Below, in pieces: positions 17,630 to 27,411 of a stretch of 64,000 bases of DNA. Made by a program: the position numbers and the translations under genes. The first letter of the stretch is position 1. Every line of letters begins with the position of its first letter. Origin of the DNA: Bin5 sp965221145 (GTDB lineage Bacteria; Chloroflexota; Anaerolineae; Caldilineales; Caldilineaceae); the NCBI GenBank assembly GCA_965221145.1, contig OZ244877.1, positions 868,001 to 932,000 on the forward strand, written 5' to 3'. The notes under the pieces were generated by a model. The model was not told the origin of the DNA. It saw only the letters and a program-made list of their open reading frames with translations, and ran no database searches.

Positions 17630-20600
17630 TTAGTCCGCCCAATCGCACAGCTTTTCCACGTAGGCGGCGGAGCCGTCCCGCAGCCAGCCGTCCAACTGCG
17701 CCACTTCCTTGAGTTGTTGGCCGCGCTGTCGCGGCACGACCACATAGCCGCAATCCATCTCCGGCAGCGCCGTCATATCTCCCCATAGCTTCTCGAACTG
17801 GGTGACGGGGAAGATGTCCTCCTGGCCCTGTCCCCAGCGTTTCTTCACCTCTTTGAGCGTAACGTAAGTGGGCATGCGCGCGGCCAGGCGCCGCAGCGCG
17901 TCGGCCACGCCGTTTTCGTTGCTCAGGGCAGCCCGATCCAGGCCCATAACAGCCAGCAAGCGGTCAATGTGAATCCAGAATGTGTTGGAGTTGTAGAAGG
18001 TCAGACCGAACTCGATCTCCTCGCGCGGCAGGGCCAGCCCTTCCACCAGGCGCATCCTGCCGTCGACGCGCGCGAGGCCGCCGCCGCGGTCCTCCAGATG
18101 ACGGTTGATCACTTCGGTGGTCATCGTCGCCTGGGTGCTGATATGCAGGCCCAGAAGGGCCGGATCGACATTGACGCCAACCGTGTCGATATTGTGCATC
18201 ATCAGATACTGAAGCTGCGGACGCTCCTCCAACAGCTTGCGCAGAACGCCGTTGCGCAAGAGGTTCGGCAACTCATACCAGTGGCCCACGGGGTGAATGC
18301 ACTGGTCGGGCAGGTTGTCGATGTAGTCGCTGCCCTCCCCCTGCGAACGCGCCCAGTTTAACAACGCGCTGTGGAGGCTCTCCTGCACCTTCTGCGCCTG
18401 CACATCGAGGATCTGGCGGTGCGTTTCCTCCCAGGCGAAGCGCAGATCCCGCACCATCGGCACCATGCGCAGGCCGATACTGCGCCCCGCGGACAGCCGG
18501 AGCGGGCCTTCATATCCATAGTCGTCGGCGTCGTGCAGCTGTTCCTCCGCCGCCAAGTGCCCAAACTGCTGGGGTCGGCGGCGGAGAAAGTCGGCGATGG
18601 CGCGGTGCGTGAGATAGCTGGTTGTGATGATATGGGGCAGGGGCATGCCGCAAAGTTGACTGCTGAGGCGGCTCTTGGCCAGGTGAATTTCGATAAAGTT
18701 GCGATGCTTGCCTGCCAGGCGCGCAAACGGGTTCAGCGCCTTGACCACGCCCGCGCCCTGGCTCCAACGGCTGCCCGCGCCCCCGGCCAGCGTAACGACT
18801 GCGACCTCTCCGTTTCTGAGCGCGGCCGCGCCGATTTCATGCAGATGGTCAGGCAGACCCGCGGTCGCATCGGCTATCTCTGCCGGGTCCACCTCTTCGA
18901 TCAAGCTGCGCGTGGGCAAGCGGTTCTGGGCCAGCCCGATGCGCCCGCTGCGCAGGTCGCCGCGAATCTGTTCATGTTGCGTGCGGTCAAAGGCGTTGGC
19001 AGCCAGCACGGCCGCCAGCGAATCCTGTGGGTTCGCTTCCTGCTCCTGGGGCAACATGCGCTGAAAGAGCGACGGCAGGATGTCAACCAGGGCCGGGTCG
19101 GTGCGGCTGGCCGTCCCGAAACGGTCCAGCTCTGCCCGCTGGCCCGCCGAGAGCAGCCACGGATCCTGCCGCATCATATCGGGGACGGTCAGCCGATAGT
19201 AGTCCGGCGGCATCAGCGCGCCGCCCTCCCCCTGTAGTTCGGCCCAGGTTCCCCGCTCGTTGATCGCAAACTCATACACGACCGGCTGCATGGCAAAGGG
19301 GACAGCCCGTTCCATGCGGGCCTTTGTCTCCTGCATAATCTCCTGCAGGCGAACCATGCCCGCGGCCTTGTATAGCGGATGAAAGATAAAGCCCATGCCG
19401 CCGCCGGACATCCCGCCCAGCATCCAGAAGCCCCAAAAATTGGCGCCGAACGCCGCGCGCGCCTGCTGAATCAGCCTGTCGGTGTAGAGGTTGCCCGCCC
19501 AGGGGATGATCGTCTGAAGCGGCTTCCTGAAGTTGCGTTCCGTGGCCTGGCCAATGGCCTCCACATTGCCCGCCTTCAGATGGCCCAATATCTCGTCCAG
19601 CGTACCAATCGCCTGCTGGCGTCCCGCCCACTCCTCTTCCGAACGCAGCAGATACTTCTCCGTCACCATTTCCAGGATCGGCCCCACATCCTGGGCCATG
19701 CCGCCGTGAACCAGCACCAGACTGGCTTGCAGCGCCTGCCGCGTCTCTTCGCTGATCTCGTCACGCCCGAAAAGATGATGGCTGGGCAACAGTCTGCCGC
19801 GGCTGACGCCGAATTCCGGATCCCCTTCCGCGCTCAACTTTCCCTGGATCAGTTTCATCCCCGGCCAGATCCCGCCCGAATCCTGCCAACCGCCGCCCGA
19901 GCCGCCCAGCCACTCCCCCAGAATCGCCCGCGCCGCCACCAGGCGACGCTCCTCTTCGTTCAGTCCGTCGGTGAGCGAGAGGGTCTGGCCGGTGGCGCGC
20001 ATACAGACGGTGATCAGGCAGGCCAACAGACTAGTGGAGACCGCCAAACGCGAACCCTTCGGGATGTCATTCACCTTGCTGACCAGTTCGATCCCGTTGC
20101 CCGGGCCAACCAACTGGGTCAGCAGGTCGGCGAGGGGCTGATACGCGCCCTCCATACCCGGCGGCACGATGCCTGCTGCGATCATCGCCGCCTTCAGCAG
20201 GCCGAGATGATCGCGGGCAAAGTCGAAAATTTCGGCGAAGGTGGTGATCTCGGCGCTCGCCTCCAGATCGACGCTGACCAGCCGCAGGACGGGCCGATCG
20301 ATGACGCGGAAATAGCCCTCTACCGGCGGCCGCGGCGCGCGGCTCTGCGGCTGGCCCGCGCCATGCACGCTCAAGTCGATGGAGACGTTCAGCACGCGTG
20401 CGCCTTCGGGGAAATCCATGCCCAGGAAGAAAATATCGCTCCAGCCGCTGTGCGTCAGGTCCATGCGCACCGGCGTGGTTTCGCGCAGCAGGGGAAAGAG
20501 ACCGTTGTTGAGAGGACGGCGCAACGGCGCAAGCACCCGCAGAGGATGGTCGCTCGGATGGCCGACACGAAACATCCACTGATTGCCCGAAAGAGAGCGC

Positions 20601-21052
20601 ACACTGCGCCGCACCTGATCGGCCAACGTCTGGAATCCAAGTTGGCGATAGGCTGCGGCCAACCCGCTGGAGAGGGACTCGCTGGGGCCTGCCTGCAACT
20701 GGCGCTGCAGAAACGTCTCAATCGCTTCTTCGAAGCGACGGTTGAGCAGCTCTTCGTAACCGCCGAAAGGGATCACCCCTCTGGCGGCGAAACCTGGCTT
20801 GCCCGGAAGATGAAACCTGTGAATGGCGTGCAGAAAGAGGAGCGCCCGCACGCGTTCAAACAGGTTGTCGTTCTCACGGCGCAGCCGGTCCAACGCCGCG
20901 CACTCTTGCAGCAGCGTCTCCGCTGAAGCGGAGCGGGCGAACCCTTCCAGAGAGCGGTTGCGCGTTTCATGGTCCGCGGCGGTGATGATTCTGACCAGTG
21001 TACTCATCTTACCTGCACGTTGTAAGTTTTCAGTTTCTGACACTGGTGACAC
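17630..21052 (-). CDS. Fused GHMP-type sugar kinase and UDPGP-type uridylyltransferase
   Basis: A 1140-residue protein. Residues about 190-640 look like a GHMP kinase of the fucokinase/heptokinase group: PKGSRLAVSTSLLACLI as the ATP-binding motif, WLGGSGGGWQDSGG, and the C-terminal GGMSGGGMGFIFHP. Residues about 740-1120 resemble the UDPGP pyrophosphorylase family, with VAVVTLAGGAGSRWSQGAG at the nucleotide site and MMHNIDTVGVNVDP. Kinase plus pyrophosphorylase on one chain would turn a free sugar into a nucleotide sugar. The domain order is the reverse of the known fucokinase/GDP-fucose pyrophosphorylase. The substrate is inference. Confidence 0.75.
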   Translation of the reverse strand: MSPVSETENLQRAGKMSTLVRIITAADHETRNRSLEGFARSASAETLLQECAALDRLRRENDNLFERVRALLFLHAIHRFHLPGKPGFAARGVIPFGGYEELLNRRFEEAIETFLQRQLQAGPSESLSSGLAAAYRQLGFQTLADQVRRSVRSLSGNQWMFRVGHPSDHPLRVLAPLRRPLNNGLFPLLRETTPVRMDLTHSGWSDIFFLGMDFPEGARVLNVSIDLSVHGAGQPQSRAPRPPVEGYFRVIDRPVLRLVSVDLEASAEITTFAEIFDFARDHLGLLKAAMIAAGIVPPGMEGAYQPLADLLTQLVGPGNGIELVSKVNDIPKGSRLAVSTSLLACLITVCMRATGQTLSLTDGLNEEERRLVAARAILGEWLGGSGGGWQDSGGIWPGMKLIQGKLSAEGDPEFGVSRGRLLPSHHLFGRDEISEETRQALQASLVLVHGGMAQDVGPILEMVTEKYLLRSEEEWAGRQQAIGTLDEILGHLKAGNVEAIGQATERNFRKPLQTIIPWAGNLYTDRLIQQARAAFGANFWGFWMLGGMSGGGMGFIFHPLYKAAGMVRLQEIMQETKARMERAVPFAMQPVVYEFAINERGTWAELQGEGGALMPPDYYRLTVPDMMRQDPWLLSAGQRAELDRFGTASRTDPALVDILPSLFQRMLPQEQEANPQDSLAAVLAANAFDRTQHEQIRGDLRSGRIGLAQNRLPTRSLIEEVDPAEIADATAGLPDHLHEIGAAALRNGEVAVVTLAGGAGSRWSQGAGVVKALNPFARLAGKHRNFIEIHLAKSRLSSQLCGMPLPHIITTSYLTHRAIADFLRRRPQQFGHLAAEEQLHDADDYGYEGPLRLSAGRSIGLRMVPMVRDLRFAWEETHRQILDVQAQKVQESLHSALLNWARSQGEGSDYIDNLPDQCIHPVGHWYELPNLLRNGVLRKLLEERPQLQYLMMHNIDTVGVNVDPALLGLHISTQATMTTEVINRHLEDRGGGLARVDGRMRLVEGLALPREEIEFGLTFYNSNTFWIHIDRLLAVMGLDRAALSNENGVADALRRLAARMPTYVTLKEVKKRWGQGQEDIFPVTQFEKLWGDMTALPEMDCGYVVVPRQRGQQLKEVAQLDGWLRDGSAAYVEKLCDWAD

Positions 21053-21083
21053 AAGGATTCACGAAGAGTCAGAAACTGAAAAC
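21026..21083. repeat. Intercistronic hairpin
   Basis: GTTTTCAGTTTCTGAC pairs with GTCAGAAACTGAAAAC around a loop of about 25 nt. It lies between two genes of the same reverse-strand unit, so it may be an attenuator or a transcript stabiliser. Confidence 0.6.
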
Positions 21084-21089
21084 GAGAAC

Positions 21090-22010
21090 CTATCCCCGCT
21101 CTTCCCCTTCCTGCATCGAGCGGGTCATCAGCAGTTCCAGCAGCCGGGTCAGCATTTCGTCGCGATCGCGCCCGTTCAAGGCCAGAGCGATCTGGGCTGT
21201 GAGCAGACCGTATTTCACGCCGATGTCGAGGCGCATGCCCCGCTGCTCCAGGGCCAGGTACTGCTCCCTCTGGGCCAGCAGATGCAGGGCGGCGGAAAGA
21301 GAGAGACCGGTCGTGGAAAGGGCTGGCATTGCGTAATGCGTATTGCGTGCTGCGTGCTCCGTCCCAGCTCCGTCCGGCGGGGGGAACAGGCCGTCCAGAA
21401 TGTCCATGACGGTCGCGGTGAGGACGTGAATGCCGAAGAAGCAGAGATAATGGCCCGCGCGCAGGCCGGACGCCACCAACCTCTGCTCCGCTTCGGTGGG
21501 CGTGGGCTTCTCGATGACCGTCTCTACCTGATACAGCCCCGTCTGCCCGGCCAGACGGTGGCCGCCCACCGTGCCGAAATAGGGCAGAAGGGTCTCGCGG
21601 GTGGCCTGCACCGCAGAGACGGAGCAGGCATGGGCGCGTGCAACCTCCACGACGCGCGCAGCGCAACGGTCACCGTCCGGACGAACGTACAGGTGATCCC
21701 CCACAAGGTGCAAAAAGGCATCGCGGCCGACAAACTCCCGCGCGCAGTGTACCGCGTGCGCATAGCCCAGTTGCTCGGTCTGCTGAACGAACTGGAGGCG
21801 GCCGGCGTGCTCACCGACCGTCGCGGCATAGGCGGCCTCGTCACCCGAATGCACGATGACGCAGATTTCGTCAACGCCGGTGTCGATAACCTCTTCCACC
21901 AGAATGCGCAGCACCGACTTCTCTACGCCATCGCGGTCGATGATCATCTGCAAAGGCAGACTGCGCTGTGTGCGCCTGGCCGCGGTGATGACTGCTTTGG
22001 TGATCTCCAT
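21090..22010 (-). CDS. GalU-like sugar nucleotidyltransferase
   Basis: A 306-residue NTP-transferase fold protein starting MEITKAVITAARRTQRSLPL, a GalU/RmlA-type opening in which the usual Gly-rich loop is altered to AARRTQRSLP. LVGDHLYV carries the metal-binding Asp, and VIEKP is conserved. ATG 22010 follows GGAG at good spacing. It lies upstream of the kinase/UDPGP fusion on the same strand, consistent with nucleotide-sugar supply. A heptamer tract (21330-21357) encodes an inserted EHAARNTHYAM segment, a loop not expected in the family. Confidence 0.82.
   Translation of the reverse strand: MEITKAVITAARRTQRSLPLQMIIDRDGVEKSVLRILVEEVIDTGVDEICVIVHSGDEAAYAATVGEHAGRLQFVQQTEQLGYAHAVHCAREFVGRDAFLHLVGDHLYVRPDGDRCAARVVEVARAHACSVSAVQATRETLLPYFGTVGGHRLAGQTGLYQVETVIEKPTPTEAEQRLVASGLRAGHYLCFFGIHVLTATVMDILDGLFPPPDGAGTEHAARNTHYAMPALSTTGLSLSAALHLLAQREQYLALEQRGMRLDIGVKYGLLTAQIALALNGRDRDEMLTRLLELLMTRSMQEGEERG
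21330..21357. repeat. Heptamer tract inside the GalU-like gene
   Basis: Four heptamers on the plus strand (TGCGTAA, TGCGTAT, TGCGTGC, TGCGTGC), the reverse complement of the TACGCAN family. In frame they encode part of a small insertion. Confidence 0.65.
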
Positions 22011-22055
22011 CTTCTGCTCTCCGGCTCGGCAGCCCGGTAAACCAATGCGAATTTC

Positions 22056-22620
22056 TGGCGGGTGCATCCAGGATTTTTGCGCAGTCGTTGTCTGAATTGT
22101 GGCTTTCGGGACATGGGGATGGGTTCTGACTAAAGCACAGGCGCATTTGCCAGCATATCAGGACGCGCCCACCCGCCAGTTAAGAAATTCGGATAGCCCC
22201 AAAAAGCTGGGGACGAGATTTCATTTTGGGGCGCGGGCAGCGAATTGGTGTGGGTCCCGGATTTTGGGTCGTGACGCGGGAATCGCTGTTTGAGCGGGCT
22301 GTCAGGGGGTGGATTCCAGGAAAATTTTGCAAAAATGTCCGCTTTGTCCGCTTTACCCCCCCCCTTGACTACTATACGAAATGAAACGTTCTTTCGCGTT
22401 GACGGAGGCTGGCGCTGTTGGCAGGCGGCCAGGGGTTGGCTTTGCCTGACCGATGCACAGAGGAATTATACCACACTTCAGTTTTGGCAGGTGACAGGCA
22501 CGGCAGATGGGGTGTATCCAGGATATTTGGCGCGCTTCTCGCCCTATCTTGTCAGCTAGGCGGGGCGCCGGCGAGACGCCCGCGATCCCAGGGGGATATG
22601 CAATAATCTCGGATGCACCC
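22056..22620. repeat. Repeat cluster with GGTGCATCC-type ends and the 180-bp unit, copy 2
   Basis: The word GGTGCATCCAGGATTT or a variant occurs at about 22058, 22305 (GTGGATTCCAGG), 22508 (GTGTATCCAGG) and, inverted, 22608 (CGGATGCACCC). Between them, 22331-22510 is a second copy of the 8150-8329 unit in plus orientation, with AAAAATGTCCGCTTTGTCCG, the C9 tract, CTATACGAA, GGCAGGCGGCCAGGG and TACCACACT in the same order. No gene is supported between 22011 and 22724. Confidence 0.65.
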
Positions 22621-22724
22621 TTTCTGGCGGAAAGTTTGATATGCAGGGCGGACTGTGCTAAACTTTTGGCGCTTGTCTCACAAATCTCAACTTGACAACC
22701 GGCACACAATCAGGAGGGATCTCC

Positions 22725-23147
22725 ATGTCAGTGCGTAACGCTTCTGCCACCTGGAATGGCACTTTGAAAGAAGGCTCCGGTACGATGAAACTAGGCAGCG
22801 GCCTCTACGAGGGGCCTTTTTCCTTCGCCTCTCGCTTCGAGAGCGGGCCTGGCACCAACCCGGAAGAGTTGATCGGCGCGGCGCACGCTGGTTGCTATTC
22901 GATGTTTCTCTCCGCCCTGCTGAGCGGTGACGGCTTCACCCCTACCAGCGTCAACACAACGGCCGCCGTCCATCTGACCGACGGCCCGGCGATCAGCAAG
23001 ATCGAGTTGACATGCAGGGCGGAAGTTCCCGGGCTGTCGGCGGATAAGTTCGCCGACTACGCCGCCCAAGCCAAAGACGGCTGCCCCATCTCCAAAGCCC
23101 TGGCCGCGGTGGACGAGATCGTACTCGATGCCGCCCTGGTAGGCTGA
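22725..23147 (+). CDS. OsmC-family peroxiredoxin
   Basis: A 140-residue OsmC/Ohr-type protein with the two redox Cys regions, HAGCYSMFLSALL (about residue 57) and GCPISKAL (about 124), which reduce organic hydroperoxides. AGGAGG precedes ATG 22725 by 7 bp. The length matches the family. A strong terminator follows. Confidence 0.93.
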   Translation: MSVRNASATWNGTLKEGSGTMKLGSGLYEGPFSFASRFESGPGTNPEELIGAAHAGCYSMFLSALLSGDGFTPTSVNTTAAVHLTDGPAISKIELTCRAEVPGLSADKFADYAAQAKDGCPISKALAAVDEIVLDAALVG

Positions 23148-23199
23148 TCCGCCCGGCGAACTTGCCAGCCATTCTTGCGGCACAACCGAGCAGTAAAGG

Positions 23200-23231
23200 A
23201 ACAGTCCATCGCAACCGATGGACTGTTTTCG
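23200..23231 (+). terminator. Intrinsic terminator after osmC
   Basis: ACAGTCCATCG pairs with CGATGGACTGT around CAAC and is followed by TTTTC. It lies 52 bp past the osmC stop. Confidence 0.85.
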
Positions 23232-23354
23232 TTGGCGGATATCTGAATTGGCGGACAGCCCCGCGCAGAACTGCCACTGCGAAATCGGCAAACGTTTCGG
23301 AACTGTCCGACTGAACGGACACTCCCTTGCGCGCTTTCCCTGCCAGCATGTCCG

Positions 23355-24224
23355 TCAGGCGCAGAAGGGTGCGGCGACGGTCCGCATCTGCGCCAGATTG
23401 TCCCATTCGGAACTGTTCCCGTGCAGCGCCGTGTCAAAAATGAGCGACATCGGCCCGTCGAACCCCGCCTCTGCCAACATCGCCAGCGAATGGCGGAACT
23501 CGTCCTCATCCGCATTGCCGCTGCCGTCGTACAGCGCCTTCACATGCGCCGAATCGGCCTTGGGAAAGATCGCAGCCAGTTCGTCGTAGCGGTCTGTGCC
23601 CTTGTAGTTGCCGAAATCGGCGCACAACCCGACCCGACCTTCGCATAGTTCCAGGATCGCCAACACTTGATCGGCCCGACTGGTGGTCTCGCGGAAGTTC
23701 TCCGTGATCACTTGCACACCGATCGCGGCGCCGTAATCGGCCAGGTGGCGCAGACCGTGCGCGCTGCATTGCACGACCGGGTGATCCACCAACGCGGTCT
23801 GACCCGGAGCTTGTCCCCGCTCCACAAGCTGACAGCCCCCCACCACGCGCGCATGCGTAGCGGCGCACTGGGCGGTCACGTCCAGCCACGAGCGGATCCA
23901 TGCCATCTCCTCGGCGCGCGCAGCGTCATCGGGATGGGTGATGTCGCCGGCGTCGATCAGGACACTGAACAACTCGATGCCGGCCTCCCCGATTGCGGCC
24001 TTCAATTCGTCAATGTAGGCCGAGTCCGCCGTGGGAAAGTGGAAATGGACGATCTCCAGGGTTTGGATGTTGGCCTGGGCCAACGCGGCCGGCAGGTCCA
24101 GCAAGCTGATGGCCGCGTCCGCAGAAGGGTTGGCGGGGAAGGGCTGTCCCGGCCCAAAGAGCGGCGGGGACCCCAATGCTCTGTGCAGACTCCAGGAAGA
24201 GGTAGAAATCCGCGTCATGCGCAT
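23355..24224 (-). CDS. Sugar phosphate isomerase/epimerase (AP-endonuclease-2-like TIM barrel)
   Basis: A 289-residue xylose-isomerase-like TIM barrel. The motifs ITENFRETTS, GLCADFGNYKG and AHVKALYDGSG mark metal-binding strands typical of the family. Such enzymes isomerise or epimerise keto-sugars or cyclitols; the exact substrate cannot be read. ATG 24224 and a second Met two codons later are both possible starts. The same strand continues upstream to the Ldh-type oxidoreductase, 99 bp away. Confidence 0.85.
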   Translation of the reverse strand: MRMTRISTSSWSLHRALGSPPLFGPGQPFPANPSADAAISLLDLPAALAQANIQTLEIVHFHFPTADSAYIDELKAAIGEAGIELFSVLIDAGDITHPDDAARAEEMAWIRSWLDVTAQCAATHARVVGGCQLVERGQAPGQTALVDHPVVQCSAHGLRHLADYGAAIGVQVITENFRETTSRADQVLAILELCEGRVGLCADFGNYKGTDRYDELAAIFPKADSAHVKALYDGSGNADEDEFRHSLAMLAEAGFDGPMSLIFDTALHGNSSEWDNLAQMRTVAAPFCA

Positions 24225-24323
24225 ACTCCGGTTTGCTTGCAGGCCATGCTCTTGCGTAGGCCGTCTCTAGGCGGGCGGGATCACGCCAGTCAGTTCAACA
24301 CAAGAACTGTCATGCAGACAATC

Positions 24324-25358
24324 TCAGGCAAAGCCGGCAACGCCCAGCTTTAGCGCGGCTCTGACGATCTGTGACCAGGTGTTGTCGTCCAGCGGAATCC
24401 CGTTCTCCTGTCGGGTCTGGGCCGAACGCGTCTCCGGCTCGCCGGGCAGAAGCACCTCATCAAAGCCCGGCGCAGGTCTGGTGGACTTGATCCGATCCGC
24501 GATCTGCGATCCATCGGCAAAAAACTCTGCCAGCGGACGGAAGGCATCAATGTTCAGCAGAACGAACAGGACGCCGTTTCCCAGGATCGTGCCGGGCAGG
24601 CTCGGCCCGCCCGCGCCGGTCAGAATCCCGCCCAGGAAGTCGGACAGGAGGGCCAGGCTGTAGCCCTTGTGGCCGGCTGCGGGCAGAAGCATTCCGTCAT
24701 CGTACAGGTCTGCCGGATTCTGGGTCGGCGCGCCGTGTTTGTCCAGCGCCCACCCTTCGGGGATCAGTTTGCCGCTGTTCAGGGCCACCCGCACTTTCCC
24801 TTCCGCCACCGCGCTGGTGGCGAAATCCAGCAGTACAGCCGGTCGGTCTTGCAGGGGGATCGCGACGGCGACGGGGTTTGTGCCCATGCGTCTTTCGGCG
24901 CCGCCAAAAGGCGCCACCAGCCCGCCGGAACGACCGCCGTTGGCGTAGGCCAGCGCGATCAGCCCCTCCTCGGCTGCCAGTCCCACCCACTCACCCAGCC
25001 GCCCCACGTGGCCGGAGTGCTTCAGCCCCACCGCCGCCACCGCGTTGCCCCTGGCCTTGCCGATGCCGTCCTCGATCGCGACTTTAGCTGCCAACTGCCC
25101 GAAGCAACGATGGCCGTTGAACAGCGACATCACCGGTGTCTCGCGCTCGATCTCCGGCGTGGCCTGGGGACGAATTTCGTCTTCGTCGATCTGGCGTAGA
25201 TACTGCATGATGCGGATAACGCCGTGGGAGTCGTGACCGGCCAAATTGGCCGAGACCAGCGACTGCCCTACAAGATCGGCCGTCATCTTCGGCGTACCTG
25301 CGGCTTGGAAGATGCGGCTGGTGTAATCTGCCAGGGGCACTGGCTGCAATACAGGCAT
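24324..25358 (-). CDS. Ldh-family (malate/L-lactate-type) oxidoreductase
   Basis: A 344-residue NAD(P)-dependent oxidoreductase of the YlbC/YiaK/malate-lactate fold. It includes GHDSHGVIRIMQYL with the conserved substrate-binding His, GLKHSGHVGRLGEW with the second His, and GTNPVAVAIP. ATG 25358 is preferred over an ATG 39 bp upstream because GGAG sits 8 bp before it. Members reduce 2-oxo acids, including keto-sugar acids, which would fit the isomerase next to it. Confidence 0.9.
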   Translation of the reverse strand: MPVLQPVPLADYTSRIFQAAGTPKMTADLVGQSLVSANLAGHDSHGVIRIMQYLRQIDEDEIRPQATPEIERETPVMSLFNGHRCFGQLAAKVAIEDGIGKARGNAVAAVGLKHSGHVGRLGEWVGLAAEEGLIALAYANGGRSGGLVAPFGGAERRMGTNPVAVAIPLQDRPAVLLDFATSAVAEGKVRVALNSGKLIPEGWALDKHGAPTQNPADLYDDGMLLPAAGHKGYSLALLSDFLGGILTGAGGPSLPGTILGNGVLFVLLNIDAFRPLAEFFADGSQIADRIKSTRPAPGFDEVLLPGEPETRSAQTRQENGIPLDDNTWSQIVRAALKLGVAGFA

Positions 25359-25397
25359 GAGGCGTACTCCGTTTCTCAGAGGAGAGAGGAAAGACAA

Positions 25398-25745
25398 GAA
25401 AGGATAAAGAAACCCCCCTCGCCTTCATTCCACAATCTTCACTCCGTCTGCAAATGTGGTAGGCTAACTTGGGATCGTGAACTATGCTGCCGTTGAAAGC
25501 GTAGCCGATTTCCGCCGATCATGCAACCGGCGGCGGCTCCTCATCCCCTGACCCGCGCTCGAATAGCGAAGCGGCAGCGCAGTCAACAACCCGCGCCGCG
25601 GTCAGCCGCGTCCGCGACCGGGGAACTCCGCCCGTCTTCGCTTGACCAACTTTGCAGTTTTCAGTACGATTGCGGCAGAGGAGGTCCTTCCTGGGAGCGC
25701 GGCGCGGACAGCGAAGGAGGGAAGTTGGACGAGGGGAGAACCGGT
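25398..25745. other. Divergent intergenic region
   Basis: Lies between the reverse-strand Ldh gene and the forward glycosyltransferase. The frame upstream of the glycosyltransferase is open but low in protein character. No repeat or regulatory element was recognised. Confidence 0.5.
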
Positions 25746-26876
25746 ATGAACCCTGAAACTGAGGCGGCTACGCCCACTGCTGTTCACCTGTCCCATGCTA
25801 TATCGAACCCGCCGGACGTCCCATCCCCGCGCCGGGCGGCGAGTGAGAAGCAGGCGGCAACCCGCGGCCCGGACCAGCGCCCGGTCATCTCCGTAATCGT
25901 GCCGATTTTCAATGAAGAGGAGGTAATCCCCGAACTCTACCGGCGCATGGCCGCCGTCTTGGGCAGCATCGGTGAACCGTGGGAACTGATTTGCGTCAAT
26001 GACGGCAGCCGCGACGCCTCTTTGTCGATGCTGCTTGCTCTGCGCGCGCAGGACGCACGCATCAAAGTCATCGATTTTTCTCGCAATTTCGGCCAGCAGC
26101 TCGCCATCACCGCCGGCATGGACTATGTACAGGGGGACGCAGTCGTGATCATCGATGCCGACCTGCAGGATCCACCGGAGTTGATCGGGGAGATGATCGG
26201 TAAATGGCGTGAAGGCTATGAGGTTATCTACGCGGTGCGCGCGGACAGGCGCGGCGAATCCCGTTTCAAACTGTGGACGGCCAGCGCCTTCTACCGGCTT
26301 CTGCAACGCATCACCGATGTAGAGATTCCCGTGAATGCGGGTGAATTCCGTCTGATGGATCGCCAAGTCGTACTGGCGTTGCGCCGTCTACGCGAGAAAC
26401 ATCGCTTTATGCGCGGCCTCAGTAGTTGGGTCGGCTTCCGCCAGATCGGCATCGAATATCAGCGGGCGGAGCGCTTTGCCGGGGAAACCAAATATCCGTT
26501 GAACATGATGCTGCGCCTGACGCTGGATGCGATCACGAGTTTCAGCTACATTCCCCTGCGCCTCAGCACCTACTTTGGATTCGTCCTGGCGCTTGTCAGC
26601 CTGCTGGGGATTGTCGTTACAATCGTTTTGCGTCTGTCCGGCAACAACGCTTTTTTCGGTCAGGCGTCAACGTTGGTTGCGGTTCTGTTTCTGGGGGGGA
26701 TTCAACTGATCTTTCTGGGGATCATCGGTGAATATCTGGCGCGCATCTACGATGATGTCAAGGCGCGTCCGCTGTATATCGTCTCCAGGGCGTTTGGCTT
26801 TGCCGATCTTGCTGACCCCCGCGACGCGCCCCCGTCACCGGCAAATCTGAGCGAACCCCATACATTGATGGACTGA
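25746..26876 (+). CDS. Family 2 glycosyltransferase, polyprenyl-phosphate type (GtrB/DPMS-like)
   Basis: A 376-residue protein. After a disordered N-terminal 55 residues comes a GT-A domain (ISVIVPIFNEEEVIPELYRR, VNDGSRDAS, and IIDADLQDPPEL with the metal-binding Asp residues), then two C-terminal membrane helices (about 285-345). The layout matches enzymes that move a sugar from a nucleotide onto undecaprenyl phosphate. The start is ATG 25746, with GGGGAG 8 bp upstream. acpS follows 58 bp later. Confidence 0.9.
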   Translation: MNPETEAATPTAVHLSHAISNPPDVPSPRRAASEKQAATRGPDQRPVISVIVPIFNEEEVIPELYRRMAAVLGSIGEPWELICVNDGSRDASLSMLLALRAQDARIKVIDFSRNFGQQLAITAGMDYVQGDAVVIIDADLQDPPELIGEMIGKWREGYEVIYAVRADRRGESRFKLWTASAFYRLLQRITDVEIPVNAGEFRLMDRQVVLALRRLREKHRFMRGLSSWVGFRQIGIEYQRAERFAGETKYPLNMMLRLTLDAITSFSYIPLRLSTYFGFVLALVSLLGIVVTIVLRLSGNNAFFGQASTLVAVLFLGGIQLIFLGIIGEYLARIYDDVKARPLYIVSRAFGFADLADPRDAPPSPANLSEPHTLMD

Positions 26877-26934
26877 ACGAATCGGGACAGGATGCAACCG
26901 AAATCGTGGCAGGAAGCCTACTGAAAAGACAAAA

Positions 26935-27348
26935 ATGCTGCGGACAGGCGTTGATATCGTCAGAATTGAGCGCATTCGTCGGGCAATCTCCCGCTACGAC
27001 CCGTCCGCCCGCGCGCGCAAGCGGTTTCTGGCGCGCGTGTATACGGAAGCCGAGTTGCGCTACTGCGGCGATCGCGCCGAATCCCTGGCGGCCCGCTTCG
27101 CGGCCAAGGAGGCGATTGCCAAAGCGCTGGGGACCGGCGCCTGGCGAGACGGCATCCGCTGGATCGATCTGGAGATCGTCTCCGACGCGCGCGGCGCGCC
27201 CTCTGTGCAGCTTTATGGAGCGGCCGCGCGCCGGGCCGAATCTATGGGCCTGAACCAATGGTCCGTGAGCCTCAGCCATGATGAGGAGCGCGCCATCGCC
27301 TTTGTCGTCGCTCTGGGGGAGCCGGCTCGCCCCTCCGCATCCGGCTAA
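26935..27348 (+). CDS. acpS: Holo-[acyl-carrier-protein] synthase
   Basis: A 137-residue phosphopantetheinyl transferase of the AcpS type. GVDIVRIERI carries the Mg-binding Asp and ARFAAKEAIAKALG the catalytic Glu. It loads 4'-phosphopantetheine from CoA onto ACP. Slightly longer than usual because of a tail after FVVALG. Confidence 0.95.
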   Translation: MLRTGVDIVRIERIRRAISRYDPSARARKRFLARVYTEAELRYCGDRAESLAARFAAKEAIAKALGTGAWRDGIRWIDLEIVSDARGAPSVQLYGAAARRAESMGLNQWSVSLSHDEERAIAFVVALGEPARPSASG

Positions 27349-27411
27349 TGCGCAGACGCGCATCCGTACAATGAATGTGAGTTCAGGCGCGGCGCAACGC
27401 AAGCATTTCCT

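Noticed and set aside
19379..20926. A 515-codon open frame antisense to the kinase/UDPGP fusion
   Set aside because: Low-complexity, Gln/Arg/His-rich translation typical of shadow frames; the opposite strand has conserved kinase motifs.
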